Source of the DNA: Septoria linicola
Taxonomy: Eukaryota > Ascomycota > Dothideomycetes > Mycosphaerellales > Mycosphaerellaceae
Length of the DNA stretch: 64,000 nt
Direction: 5' to 3'
NCBI GenBank assembly: GCA_024114885.1
Contig: CP099419.1
Coordinates: 3,658,001-3,722,000 of the forward strand
Under the pieces are notes generated by a model that saw only the letters and a list, made by a program, of their open reading frames with translations, was not told where the DNA came from and did not search any database. Of this stretch, positions 21,039 through 31,629 are shown one piece after another (positions within the stretch are counted from its first letter, which is position 1; each line of letters opens with the position of its first letter). The position numbers and the translations under genes were made by a program.

Positions 21039-22997
21039 TCAACCGGTATAGCCCAGATTCGAGCCAGCGAAGCTGAAATCCGCGAAGTCTGCGAACATGA
21101 AATCGTTTGGCAATCTACCTATGATATCCAGATCAACCGAACTATCGGGTCGAAACAGGTCAAATCGGTCCGTAGTGGTGTCTCCCACGGTCGCATAGTC
21201 GGAAGCGTCGAATGGGCTCGCAGTCAGTACTGAGGCTATGCCAAGCTTCTCGGTACATTTATTCAGCTTTCGCATGAGTCCTGTTGTTACACGCGCGATA
21301 GGGTGCTGCGGCCGTGTCGTGGTACGTGCGAACAGTGCGAGGGCCGCGCTGACCTTGTGAAGATCGTCTTGGGCCTCAACCCCAAGCTGTTCGTAATACT
21401 TGGTGCAGAGCTCAATCAGGAACTGAGCCGCAAAAGAGATCATGATGTGGAAGTAATGTGGCATGCCAACGATGTTGTGCTGAAAGTCTTCATTCTCGAC
21501 GACCATCTTGAATATAGTGACTGCTGCTCCTCTGGCTGCGTTGGCGGCCGTCATGAAGTGCTGTGGAATGGGTTCGCTCTTGAGCCCGCGGAAGACGTGA
21601 TGCGCCAAGTATAGACGGGCAAATTGGAAGTGCATCGTCAAACCAGCAATTGGAAAACCCCCAATATGGTGATCGTGTTCGAAGCGAGGTGACCAATCTG
21701 CGAACCACTGATCGAGCTCACGAGCAAAGTGCATCAGTTGCACAGAGGATGACCTGAGTAACGGCTTGCTTTGCTCACTCCCGAATGTGAGCTTGATCTG
21801 GCTCATTATCACCAGCAGTGATACTTGCGACATAAGACGCACATCATCATTGGGCGCCGGGGCATCGCCCAAAAAGTGCTCGCGCTTCTCAATTGCATCC
21901 TTTTCAGAGCTTAGAATGCTATCTCTATTATGCAGTATTGCCAGATGCTGATCGCATACATACAGCAGATACCACAGCCGGATCTTGTCCCTCGCGTCTT
22001 GCTGGTCGCTGAACCGGGCTGTGATTGCGCCTTCAATCTTAGCATATTGAGTCAGACGAACGAAGTGCCTGTGTAAGCGACAGTCTGCTGCCCTTCGAGC
22101 CGCATCGCTTATCAAGATTCTGGATGCATCCGGGAGCCAAAACGACGCAATACAGAGAGCTCGAATGTGCTCGAGATCTCGCTTTTCGAAGAGTGCGGCG
22201 GATATAAGAGCTCTGAACTCTTTGTTGCATGCTTCAAACACATCCCCGTACGTTGAGTCGTGGAGTGCCGACACAGCACACATTGCAGCCAGCAGCGTTG
22301 GTGATGCCTGCCTGACTTGCTCAAAGTCTCGATATTGGCTGGCTATGCCATAGAGGAATCGGTCGAAACGGCGAAGATATAGCTCCACCAAGCGCTCGGC
22401 AGCCTCTTGTGTGACTATGCCTTTACTGACCAAGTCAAGCCGATCGCTATCGCGCCGCCGAGGACGTGCTGGAGACTCTCCATTCGGTGTGCTGACACGA
22501 TTCGCACTTGTGAGATAAGTATCAATTGGAGCCTGAGCTACTGAGGGCGAAGCAGGTGGTGATAAGCCGCAGGCATTGTCCTCTTCAGATTCGGCATTGT
22601 CAACGGCGTCAGCTCTAGATACCTCATCTCCTCTCGAGATCAATGCTTGAGGTGGTTGTAACTGGAGATGATCACAAATCTGCTGTATCGTCGAATGTAT
22701 ATGGACTAGGTCTTGACTTAATAGGCGTGTCTGTCTACTATCGGTCAGCCAGAACTACACAGACAACATGAGTTTGCCTCGTCACCTGTGATCGGCTACT
22801 GACTGTCTTTGGGCGGCATGAAGTACACAAGAAAGCCCGCGTCTGTGACAGCGACTGCAAGGTAGCTGGTCGTTCTTGATCTCGCATTTGATCTTCTGCT
22901 TCCTGCATTGGGTGCAGGCTGCGCTAAGTCGTTTCGTCTGATGGTCCTCGGCGCCATCCTGAACATCGCTTCGCTTGCGCTTCTGCGCAGACGACAT
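21039..22997 (-). CDS. Zn2Cys6 transcription factor with fungal-specific MHR domain
   Basis: Two exons on minus, 22997-22786 and 22734-21039, with a 51-nt GT-AG intron; phases fit and give 635 residues. The ATG at 22997 was preferred because upstream in-frame codons lack an ATG. Cys28, 31, 38, 47, 50 and 57 form a CX2CX6CX8CX2CX6C binuclear zinc cluster, preceded by a basic KRKR stretch. The long middle part (LYLRRFDRFLYGIASQYRDF, SPTLLAAMCAVSALHD, LCIASFWLPDASRILISDAA) is typical of the fungal transcription-factor regulatory domain. Its stop is 42 bp from that of the aldolase-reductase fusion, so it is a candidate local regulator; that is inference from position only. The gene is intact. Confidence 0.82.
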
Positions 22998-23447
22998 CGC
23001 GAGGCGCGTCAGATACAATATCTGTGAACAACATGTTTCTCATGGCAGAGTGTTGACATGGTGAGAAAGAAGAGGAGTGGAGCAAAGGCCGTCAATTGCC
23101 CGAGAGGCCGAGTGCCAAGGTATAGACGGCAGTCGCAATGTCAAGATCTGATTGAGATTGTCCGACGTCGAGATTTGCATACAGGAGCGGTCGTCGAAGT
23201 GTGCTTCTCATGTCCGCTGTGCCATCTGTCAGAGCTGCAGTCGGAGCTCACAGTGACAAAAAGCAGCTACCGCTCAGCCACTGGTGGAAATTTCACCACT
23301 TCTAGACTTCTTCGAACAGGCAGGTCTCATGGGAAATATCGATAATCGCGACAGGATACACTTGAAGCAACGTAGTGCCTCAGAATAGCTTGATCGCGTC
23401 ACAGAACATATTATCAAGACAAGTCTGCCGAATAATCCCATAGCCAG
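22998..23447. other. Intergenic, about 450 bp
   Basis: Lies between the regulator's start (minus) and the stop of the MFS gene (minus). It should contain the regulator's promoter. No gene recognised. Confidence 0.3.
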
Positions 23448-25157
23448 CTACGAATCTTGGGCCTTCTTCGCTGAGGTCCCCTGGAGGTTCAACTGGCCCT
23501 CAATACTGCTGGCGAACTTTGATCGCCTTCGAATCTGCTTCCCATACTTAAAGAACACAAATGGAGCCACAGCAAGTAGACAGCCCACACCAGCGATCAA
23601 GGAGCCGCCGCCCGCCACTGTGAGTGCCTTGAACATTTGTGTTGTAAAAAGTGGTGCTGCGGCACCACAGAATGCACGACAGACCGCATTAGCAGCCAGA
23701 GCACTCGCTGCGTAAGGTCCATAGGCGTCTGCGAGGTAGTTCAAGTAGGCCACCGAGATGAGGAGGAAGGATACGGCGAGTAAAGTGCCAGCCAAAGTGG
23801 GCACAATCCAGTGGATTGAGTTGTATTGTGCCGTCCACGCGAATGCAAACATAGACATGGGAAACAAAATCCCTCCCATCATGGCAAGAGGCAGTCGGTC
23901 TTCTGGAACTCGTTGATGTCCTTTGATGGCCTTCGCTTGGTCGATGCGAGTCATCCAGCTGTCATAGGCAATAGGTCAGCTTGTGTTTCATTGTCTCTTC
24001 TGCAGCCCACCATGTTCGCGTCATAGCAAGCTGACTTGGGTTTACTGCAGCCAAAAGACATTTGTGGTTCAACGTACAAGACTCCAAGCCCTCCGATAAC
24101 TGAACCAACTATAATTCCCAGGAGCGGTAATTCGCTGAGGCCGGTATTCCACCCTCGCATCTGGCGGAAGACGAGAGGATAAATAGCGAAGAGCATGTAA
24201 AGTAACATGTAGATCAGCGCCGTATACGCAGTGCAAGCTAGGCTGATGGGATCTATCAAGATTCGCCATGGACGCGTAAGCGCTATCCTCAGCAGAGTGC
24301 TCAAACTCTGCTCTGAAAACTGAGCTTGGGACTCGACGTCGCTGACATCAGAGCCCCTTTGCCGCTCTCGAGCGGCTTTCTTGCGTAGGATCTTCGAAGG
24401 AAGTGTTTCTGGAAGCATCAAGACCAGAGGAAGACTCGCACCTCCGGGCCAGAGCAAGACATAAAAGAACCACCTGTTTTCATGTCAGCCAGAGTCCCAA
24501 GTTATCTCTGTAAGCAGTGGACGATATACCTCCAATCTTTCTTCAGCTGAAGATATCCCGCGACGATGGGACCTAGGGCAGGTCCGCAGAAGATGACAAT
24601 GCTGAACAGCGCCATAACATTACCTCTTTGCACAGGATCCCAGATATCTACCAGTAAGCCTGGAGTGTTAGACTGCGTCGAGCTTGTGAGAATCCCGCTC
24701 AGGAATCCCCAACGAGTAGTCCTCCAAAATTTGGTGCGAATGCACACAGAAAGTTGAAGGCCAGGTAAGCCACGAACGTCCCCATAAAGATCCTCTGGCG
24801 CCCGAAGTGCTCACTGAGCGGAGCCCAGAGGAGCGGGCCTACTGCATTGGAAATCACAAACACGCTGATTGTGAGGCTTGCAACCTCCTGGCCGACATGC
24901 ATTTCTTCGCGGATGCTTGGCAGTACACCAGACGGACCAGAAGAGGCGAATGTGGCGTTGAAGACGAGAAGGATGGAAGTAAAGCTCAGGATACATTTCC
25001 TGGTGGTAGACCATCTCTTCGGATTATCGTCATCGTCTGGAGCAAATGTAAGCTGGCCGGCATCATTCTGAGACGGGCCTGCAGTCGGAGATTCGGTTTG
25101 TTTGGTTTCAGATGGCTCATCCATAGTAGCAGAATGACTGCTTCCTGAGTCTTGCAT
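23448..25157 (-). pseudogene. MFS transporter (DHA1-like) with a one-base frameshift
   Basis: Minus strand. Exons run 25157-24530, 24473-24078 and 23958-23448, with GT-AG introns of 56 and 119 nt. Protein similarity is continuous across all exons: cytosolic N-terminus, LSFTSILLVFNATFASSGPS, LWAPLSEHFGRQR, DIWDPVQRGNVMALFSIVIF, LPLVLMLPETLP and VPEDRLPLAMMGGILFPM, as in 12-helix DHA1 drug/polyamine-type exporters. Exon 1 breaks at about 24705-24713: after GLLVG the frame hits TGA, while FLSGIL continues one base out of phase. Exon 1 is 628 nt where the downstream phase requires a length of 2 modulo 3, so one base is missing, at a run of four C (plus strand). Translation would stop near residue 153. 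A recent pseudogene or a sequencing error are both possible. Confidence 0.7.
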
Positions 25158-25754
25158 CTCCAATGATCTGGATCTCGAGAGCAGCTGATAGGCTCGTGGA
25201 GCGGAAGCTTGCAGTCGAATATTCGACGAAATTGATTTCCAGAGTCGGAAAGACCTTCACATAGAAGTGCAATGGCCTTGGCCTGGTGTGTGGGAACTCG
25301 CCGTCGCGCTTAGCCAGAGTGCAGTCGATAGTATTTGCTGGACTTCTTTAGTGATGGACCCTTCATAGTCGATACTTTCAATGGGAGACTGTCGAGGACA
25401 AGTCAACTCATCAGCAGAGGTGTTGCGCATAGCGAAATGTTGACCTGCGCTACCTCCTATGACATGTAAGATCCGAGTGGCTACTGTAGGAGCCTATTTC
25501 GGCAAGATGGCTATCAGTCGTTAGAGCTATACCACAACAGGATAGTGAGATGGTGTAGGTGATGGTCGGCACTTGGAGTACAAGCTTTTGCATGACCACG
25601 ATCGGGCGTCATGATCAGCAGCGTGCAAAACATCAACAGATTCTTGGAGGTAGTGTCAATCCCCGATTTGACGCGCCAAAAGTCCAGGACATATCATGCT
25701 CAGCATTGCCGAGGAAGTGCACAAGGAAGTTGGATGGCAGGACTATTGGAACGA
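25158..25754. other. Intergenic, about 600 bp
   Basis: Space between the MFS gene start and the stop of the reductase-transporter chimaera, both on the minus strand. No gene recognised; presumably the MFS promoter. It may mark a rearranged area. Confidence 0.3.
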
Positions 25755-27613
25755 CTAGTTGCTAGCCCTCTCTACGTGGACTGCAGAAGCCTGCTTTCCA
25801 TCTGCGTGGTCGCCTGCATCTTCGATCTTGCCCAGGTGCATCATCTCTTGGACATCATGCCGTACCTTCTCGTCTTCGGTAGGATACGCGTGCTTCCACA
25901 TCATCCACAAAGGTCTCTGAAAAAGATCGTCCATACTCTCAATAGACCTGCCCTTCATTTCAGGAAGGCAGAAGAAGATGAAGACCACGCCAACATATGT
26001 CAACATCGCATACAAGAGGAAGGTACCCCACCCCAGCTCAGTCAGCATAACCGGAGTGGCCTTCGTGATTCCATAGTCCACGATCCAATTGATGAAGAAA
26101 CAGAAAGACATGCAGAATGATCTGATTCTGGTTGGAAAGATCTCGGCTGCCACAACGTAGCATGCTACAGAGTGACCGAACGACCACCCGAAAGCGTAAA
26201 GGTAGATCGCCACGATGCCAACAATGCCGCCAGCTGGCGGCCCGCCTGCAGTGTCTTCGGCAACACTGCCACCCGCAAAACGAATGTAGAGGGCGAGATA
26301 GAGCATTGCTGTCGCTTGAATCGTAGCTCCCACGAGTAGCGGGAGGCGGCGGCCAATGCGATCGACTAGGTAGGCAACATAGAAGATCGTCGTGACGAAC
26401 TTCACAATGCCATAGACTCCAGTAGTCAAGAGAGTGTTGCTTGTGCCTCGGACTCCGATTAGTCCGAAGATCGTAGGTGCGTAGTAGTTGAGACTACCAG
26501 TACCAGTGAATTTGTGAAAGAGGAATAGCATGACCGCTAAGAAGAAGCGCTGGAAGTTGGTCCGGTTCGTGAAGATGTCCTGAGCAATGACCCAGTAGCT
26601 ATGCCCTTGGTGTGCTTCTTGTTCGGCACGCACCTGCAGGTAGCTCATCTCTTGCGACGATAGCTTGACCGCGAGTGCTTCGGACGCTGCCTCAATCCTC
26701 GCAATACTGTTCAGTCCCACGATAGGACAAGCTTCCCTGTGCAATAACCACGCAAGCGCGATACTTGACATTGAGCATCCTTTGACCTTGGCGAACTGTT
26801 CAACTCTCGTCACAATGCCTTCATTCTGATTGCCTCTAAACCACTTTTTCGTCTTCGCGTCTTGTCTGCTACGGTCCGTCTCTTCTGCCCATAGACGCGT
26901 GAGTAGTCCTCTAGCTATAGGACTCCACGGGATCAGCCCAATTCCCTCCACCTTGCAGAATGGGACCATCTCGCGCTCTTCTTCTCGATATAGGAGATTG
27001 TGCAAGTTCGACATGCAAGTAAACGGCGTCCACCCATTGATTTTAGCTGTGTACTGCAGACGAGCGAACTGCCAGCAGTGCATGCTTGAGGCGCCGAGAT
27101 AATGGACCTTGCCCATAGTGACTAAGTCGTGCAATGCTCGCATGATCTCGGTTGGGGATGTATCGTGATCGAGACGGTGGAGTGAAAGCACGTCAATGTA
27201 GTCTGTATCCAGACGTCGAAGCGACCCTTCCACAGCCTCGAATATGTGCTTTCGGCTTAGACCCATCTGGTTCACAAGTCTGCCATCGTTCAAGGCTGGC
27301 TGTGGCCTGGCATTTGGATCGTCCTCCAGTACAGGGTAGTACAGTTTCGTAAGGATCACGACTTTGCTGCGTGGAATGCCGTATGTTTTCAATGCCTTCC
27401 CTATGATAGGTTCAGACTCACCGTTCGAATAGGTGTTTGCAGTCTCCCAAGTGTTGATGCCGACATCGTAGGCTTTCTTGAGCAATGGAAGAGCCTCGCT
27501 CTCTGATAACACCCATGGACTGCCCTCCCAGGCTGGATTGCCGAAGGTCATGCAACCAAGAATGAGCCTAGAGACTTTCTGAGACCACTATTTCCAAGAC
27601 GCTGGCATTGCAT
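25755..27613 (-). pseudogene. Aldo-keto reductase joined in frame to the C-terminal half of a sugar transporter
   Basis: The frame from the ATG at 27551 to 25755 is open for 598 codons. Residues 1 to about 305 are an aldo-keto reductase (KKAYDVGINTW, NTYSNGESEPIIGKALKTYG, ILTKLYYP, LSLHRLDHD, GASSMHCWQF, LIPWSPIARG). From about 306 the protein becomes a sugar/quinate-type MFS porter, beginning in the central cytosolic loop (RAEQEAHQGHSYW) and including helices 7-12 with DRIGRR, EIFPTRIRSF and LPEMKGRS. Helices 1-6 are absent. The true reductase start is probably 27613 (MQCQRLGNSGL); that frame shifts near 27582 and ends at TGA 27548-27550, while VSRLILGC continues in the long frame. The catalytic Asp position reads Glu (TWETANTYS). 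Probably a deletion fusion and decayed. Confidence 0.7.
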
Positions 27614-28346
27614 TGGAGGTGGTTCCACGGACTGCACAGAACCAGCCTCATCCGTGACGCGGTCATCTCGTAGAAGATTCGACAGAGCACTACCGCCCTT
27701 AAGGACTATCTCACACTCTCTGCTGGCGCGAAAGGCAGCCTGCTCGACTTCTCGACATATTGCTCCGATTCGTGACCGCCGTTCACTCGGAGGCAAGTCT
27801 TGTACATTAGTGATGACTGTGATGCTTTTTGCGACGACCAGAACATCTTCACTGATAGGAAGAGAGCCAGGAAAGTCGTATGCCTGATTAGAGGAGGATG
27901 TTGATGAAGTGAGCGTGTCTTCGAGCACGACGCGTAAAGAAACCATGATGACTTGGCTTGGCACAATGAGACAGCTTCTGCGACTAGTCTTCAGGACGAC
28001 TTCTCTGTTCACTACACATCGTCACGATTCATCTCTCATGTATCTCCCCTCTTCCACGATCGGAGGCGTCAGTGGAGACAGTCACAGTGGCCTCAATATC
28101 GCATGAATGGCATGCTGACGCTGGACTGGTCCTCCGCCGAGTAGATCGGAGACGCGCTTCCGAGTTGTTTATGTAGCTCACTTGCCCGAAGTTGGAGCGC
28201 GGACATCTCGAATAGATGCCACAGGCAGTCATCGCACCCTCAAGTGAAGGATGAACGCATTTGCTTCGCAGCATGGCCATCACATCTTCGCAAGCCTGTC
28301 TAGCAGACCTACAATCCAATTGATCCAAACGAGAACTATGAGTCAA
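27614..28346 (-). pseudogene. Possible regulator relic upstream of the reductase chimaera
   Basis: Two minus-strand stretches look protein-like but form no complete gene. About 28346-28190 reads CRSARQACEDVMAMLRSKC, then SLEGAMTACGIYSRC, followed by a donor-like GTGAGC. About 27960-27650 reads SEDVLVVAKSITVITNVQD, LPPSERRSRIGAICREVEQA and FRASRECEIVLKGG. Their style, with a Cys-rich helix and a C-terminal pattern of acidic and helical repeats, is reminiscent of C-terminal parts of AflR-like Zn2Cys6 regulators. No zinc cluster lies upstream and only about 220 bp remain before the next gene, so it would be truncated. Weak; it could also be chance. Confidence 0.25.
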
Positions 28347-28567
28347 GTCACATCAAACATAATACCGATTTATGCGAACATATCGGCATTTGAAGCTCAC
28401 AAACAACATCGGAAGCACTGACGATTCCTCGAGAATCGGACCATAGGCCAAGACCATCAGCATTGTGTCACTGATGCCATATAAGTATTGTAAGCACGCT
28501 GATTACGGTAGGATCGTCTCGTGACACACAGCTCTAGAAGTACTCTTCGCATACCCAGCCCCAAGTC
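28347..28567. promoter_or_regulatory. Promoter space of the 2-hydroxy-acid dehydrogenase gene
   Basis: About 220 bp before the ATG at 28568. An AT-rich CCATATAAGTATTG stretch near 28480-28493 could serve as a TATA-like element. It is a weak call. Confidence 0.25.
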
Positions 28568-29856
28568 ATGGCATCCACTCATACAAACTCACTGCCCTCG
28601 GCAACAGAACAACAACTCGAGCAAGCAAGCAAGAAGGTTCCCAAGCAGCCCAAACCCGACCTCTACAAGCTCATATCTGTGCACGACTTGGAAGACGTAG
28701 CACGAGAGACCTTTCCCGAAAAGACATTTGCGTTCTACTCCTCCGCGGCAACAGATCTCGTTACGCATCAGGCGAACCTCTCAGTCAACCGCAAATTATT
28801 ACTTCGCCCACGCGTGCTACGAGATGTTGGCCATGTCAAGACCAAGCGGCGTATCTTGGGGCATGAGTGCAGTGCGCCTTTTTTCTTCTCTCCTGCAGCA
28901 ATGGCAAAGCTGGCTCATCCTGAGGGTGAGCTTGCTTTTGCTAGAGCATGTGGGAACGAGGGAATCATCCCAGTGGTGAGCACAGTCTCCTCCTTATCAA
29001 CGTCAAATGGTGCTAATACCCTGGCGAACAGATCTCCAGCAACGCATCATACCCTCTCGCCGACATAGTGGCCTCCGGAGTCCCTGGCCAACCAATCTTC
29101 ATGCAACTGTACGTCAACTCAGATCGACAAGAAACCACCAAACTTCTCCATCATGCACGCGAGGTCGGCGTCAAAGCCATATTCCTCACCGTCGACGCCC
29201 CAGTGCCGGGCAAACGCGAAGCAGACGAACGCATAGCCGCGTCCAACATCGCCGCAGCGATCAGCGGCGCCGTAGCCCGCAACGACAAAAAAGGCGGCGG
29301 CTTAGGCCGCGTAATGGGCAAGTATATCGACCCCACCCTAAGCTGGAAGGACCTCGCCTGGATCAAAAAAACCTCTGGCCTCCCTCTCGTCCTCAAAGGC
29401 ATCCAAACCGCCGCCGACGCCCGCAAAGCCGCCGAGCACGGCGCAGACGGCATCCTCCTCAGCAACCACGGCGGTCGCTCCCTCGACACGACCCAACCCG
29501 CCATGCTCACACTCCTCGAACTCCACAAATCCTGCCCTGAAATCTTCCACTCCCTCGAAATCTACGTCGACGGCGGTTTCACACGCGGAACTGACATTCT
29601 CAAAGCCATTGCGCTAGGTGCTACTGCCGTGGGAATTGGCAGGCCTTGGCTGTATGCGCTGGGTTATGGACAAGAAGGCGTGGAGCATTTGTGTGAGATT
29701 TTGAAGGATGAGTTGGAGACTTCGATGAAGTTGGCGGGGATTACGGATGTGGATGAGGCGCATCCGGGGATGGTGAATACGGCGTTGTTGGAGCCGTTGG
29801 TTAGGGAGGGGGAGGGGCATCCGTGGATTCGGTGGGTGCCGAAGGCGAGGTTGTGA
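28568..29856 (+). CDS. FMN-dependent 2-hydroxy-acid dehydrogenase (lactate/glycolate type)
   Basis: Two exons, 28568-28975 and 29032-29856, with a 56-nt GT-AG intron in phase 0; 410 residues. Seen motifs are those of FMN alpha-hydroxy-acid oxidases: FFFSPAAMAKLAHPEGE, ISSNASYPLADI, the FMN-contacting FMQLYVNSD, FLTVDAPVPGKREAD, the LVLKGIQ lysine, the active-site LSNHGGRSLD (His282, Arg285) and VDGGFTRGTDILKAIALGAT. There is no cytochrome b5 domain and no presequence, so it resembles cytosolic lactate or glycolate oxidase-like enzymes more than mitochondrial Cyb2. It would oxidise an L-2-hydroxy acid to a 2-keto acid. Codons 29090-29560 are strikingly C-ending while the last 250 bp are G-rich. 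Substrate unknown; gene intact. Confidence 0.87.
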
Positions 29857-30026
29857 TCATTGATGGAGAAGATAGGGGTGAGCCGCGAGAGATGTGGGGT
29901 CGTAGAGCACGTTGTTGTAGAGAATTGCCTTGGAAATTGAACACTGATAGCTCGCGCATGAGAAGCGTTTCGAAGTCATAAGATCGTGATCACATTTGCC
30001 TTACCCTTCTACATTCAATCGCCCTC

Positions 30027-31382
30027 TCACCACTTCGGCTTACTACTCATCGGCACAGGCGGCGGCGCATCCCCTGCTGTAGCCTCACCACCCGGTTGCG
30101 CAGCCTGCAGTCCCGGAGCTTTCTTCGGCGGCGGAGGAGGCGGAGGTTTCTTCTGCGCAGCAGCAGCTATCACTCCACTTTCTTGCCCAGCGGGAGCACT
30201 ACTCGATCCCGGAGTACCCATCCTCGCGAATCTCTGCTGTAGCTCACTGAGTTGGCCTCCATGTCCTTGAGTAGAATTTGAAGATTGTGATAGGCTTTGC
30301 TGTTGCTGTTGTCCGAATCTCGATGCAGCACCAGAAGCGAAGGAAGCTGCGCTTTGCATCTGTTGAGCGGAAGGCATGGGAACTTGTTGGTTTTGTTGTA
30401 ATGTACTTGAGCCACTACTGCCACCGATACCGAATCCAGGCACGGAAACGCCAGCTCCAGCTAATCTTCTTGCAGCGCCTTGGTTTACAGCGCCGGGGTC
30501 CTGTGCTTGTGGTTGCTGTCGTTGTTGCATCCAGGATGTTGCAGCCTGTTGACCGAATCTCTGCGCGGCACCCGTAGCGGCAGTCTCAAACTTGTTGCCT
30601 ACAGTCTGGGCTGGGGGACTGGGGGCGTGCAGTGCTTCGCCATAGGTTGGCGGAGGAGCGGGGGTATGTTCATCTGGGTATTCGTTTTGTCTCGGAGGAA
30701 GATATGGCTTCGGTCCACTACTTTGCGCAGCTATTGTGCCCGCCGTCTGCCTCGTGGGAGGCGGAGGAAGCGTCCCAGTCGTCTGTCTCGGAGGCACTCT
30801 TGGAGGAAGCGCAGGAGACGCGCGGCCTCGTACTGCTGATGCTGCAGGACTTGCCGCACCACCGCCCACAGCATAATGTCTCGGTGGCGGCGCAAAGTTC
30901 CTCGTATCAATGCCCGTTGTGTCCTTTTGGTATGGCCCCCTCTCCACATTCAGCTCTTCCTGCTCCCTCGCTTCCCTCTCCCGCATCTCCCTCTCCCTTC
31001 GCTCTTTATAACCCGTCTCCACCACCGGCGCACCCAGTCCACCCCGATGCTCAGTCGGAATCGCCGCCAGACTCTGCGGAATCGCCGACCCTCCTCCAGC
31101 GCTCATGCCCGTCCCAGCTCTCCTCGCAACAGCAACAGGATTAAGTGCTTGCCCGTTCGCATCATAATGTGATCGCGCTTTGGGTGGAGGCCCAAATGCA
31201 TCCGGGTCGCGGAGAGTCGTTAGCGGGGCGGAAACATGGTTGTCTCGTGCTTCAGCATAAGGATCCTTCTTTTTGCCTGTCGCCAGCCCTTTGAGATCGG
31301 ATTTCCATGTCTCTTTCTTGATCTGCTTGTCGCCAGCAGGATGCCACCCACCCTTCAGCATGGCCTTGCCGTCGAAAGGCAT
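30027..31382 (-). CDS. Proline/glutamine-rich low-complexity protein (possibly AIM3-like)
   Basis: Intronless, 451 residues from the ATG at 31382 (MPFDGKAMLKGGWHPAGDKQ). An upstream in-frame extension to 31547 exists but looks non-coding. The N-terminal about 75 residues (KETWKSDLKGLATGKKKDPY, then DPDAFGPPPKARSHY) are the only conserved-looking part. A charged ERREREMREREAREQEEL helix follows. The rest is Pro-rich (PPPPTRQT, PPPPPPPKKAPG) and Gln/Ser-rich, with a helical GNKFETAATGAAQRFGQQAA segment repeated as FASGAASRFGQQQQ. Poly-Pro runs suggest binding to SH3 domains or profilin in the actin system, as with yeast Aim3, but this is inference from composition. Its promoter adjoins the 3' end of UTP10. 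Confidence 0.5.
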   Translation of the reverse strand: MPFDGKAMLKGGWHPAGDKQIKKETWKSDLKGLATGKKKDPYAEARDNHVSAPLTTLRDPDAFGPPPKARSHYDANGQALNPVAVARRAGTGMSAGGGSAIPQSLAAIPTEHRGGLGAPVVETGYKERREREMREREAREQEELNVERGPYQKDTTGIDTRNFAPPPRHYAVGGGAASPAASAVRGRASPALPPRVPPRQTTGTLPPPPTRQTAGTIAAQSSGPKPYLPPRQNEYPDEHTPAPPPTYGEALHAPSPPAQTVGNKFETAATGAAQRFGQQAATSWMQQRQQPQAQDPGAVNQGAARRLAGAGVSVPGFGIGGSSGSSTLQQNQQVPMPSAQQMQSAASFASGAASRFGQQQQQSLSQSSNSTQGHGGQLSELQQRFARMGTPGSSSAPAGQESGVIAAAAQKKPPPPPPPKKAPGLQAAQPGGEATAGDAPPPVPMSSKPKW

Positions 31383-31629
31383 AATGGGCAATACGATGGA
31401 TATAAAGTGTCTGACGAAACACTGGGACTGACAAGTAGGTCTGTAGGTATAAGAATAAAAAGATGCTGACAGTATACACACTTCATGTACAAAACAGCAG
31501 CCGACTATCGCGTGCCCAGCATCTGATGACGTACCGCGGATCGGCATTCACTCATATCCGCTCTCCCACGTGAGAAGGCTTGGTCACAAGTATACGAGTA
31601 TGCAATTGCATTTCTAGGCACTACTACGT

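Noticed and set aside
29007..29540. Plus frame of 177 codons, Arg/His/Pro-rich, inside the hydroxy-acid dehydrogenase
   Set aside because: An out-of-phase shadow produced by C-ending codons in the real exon.
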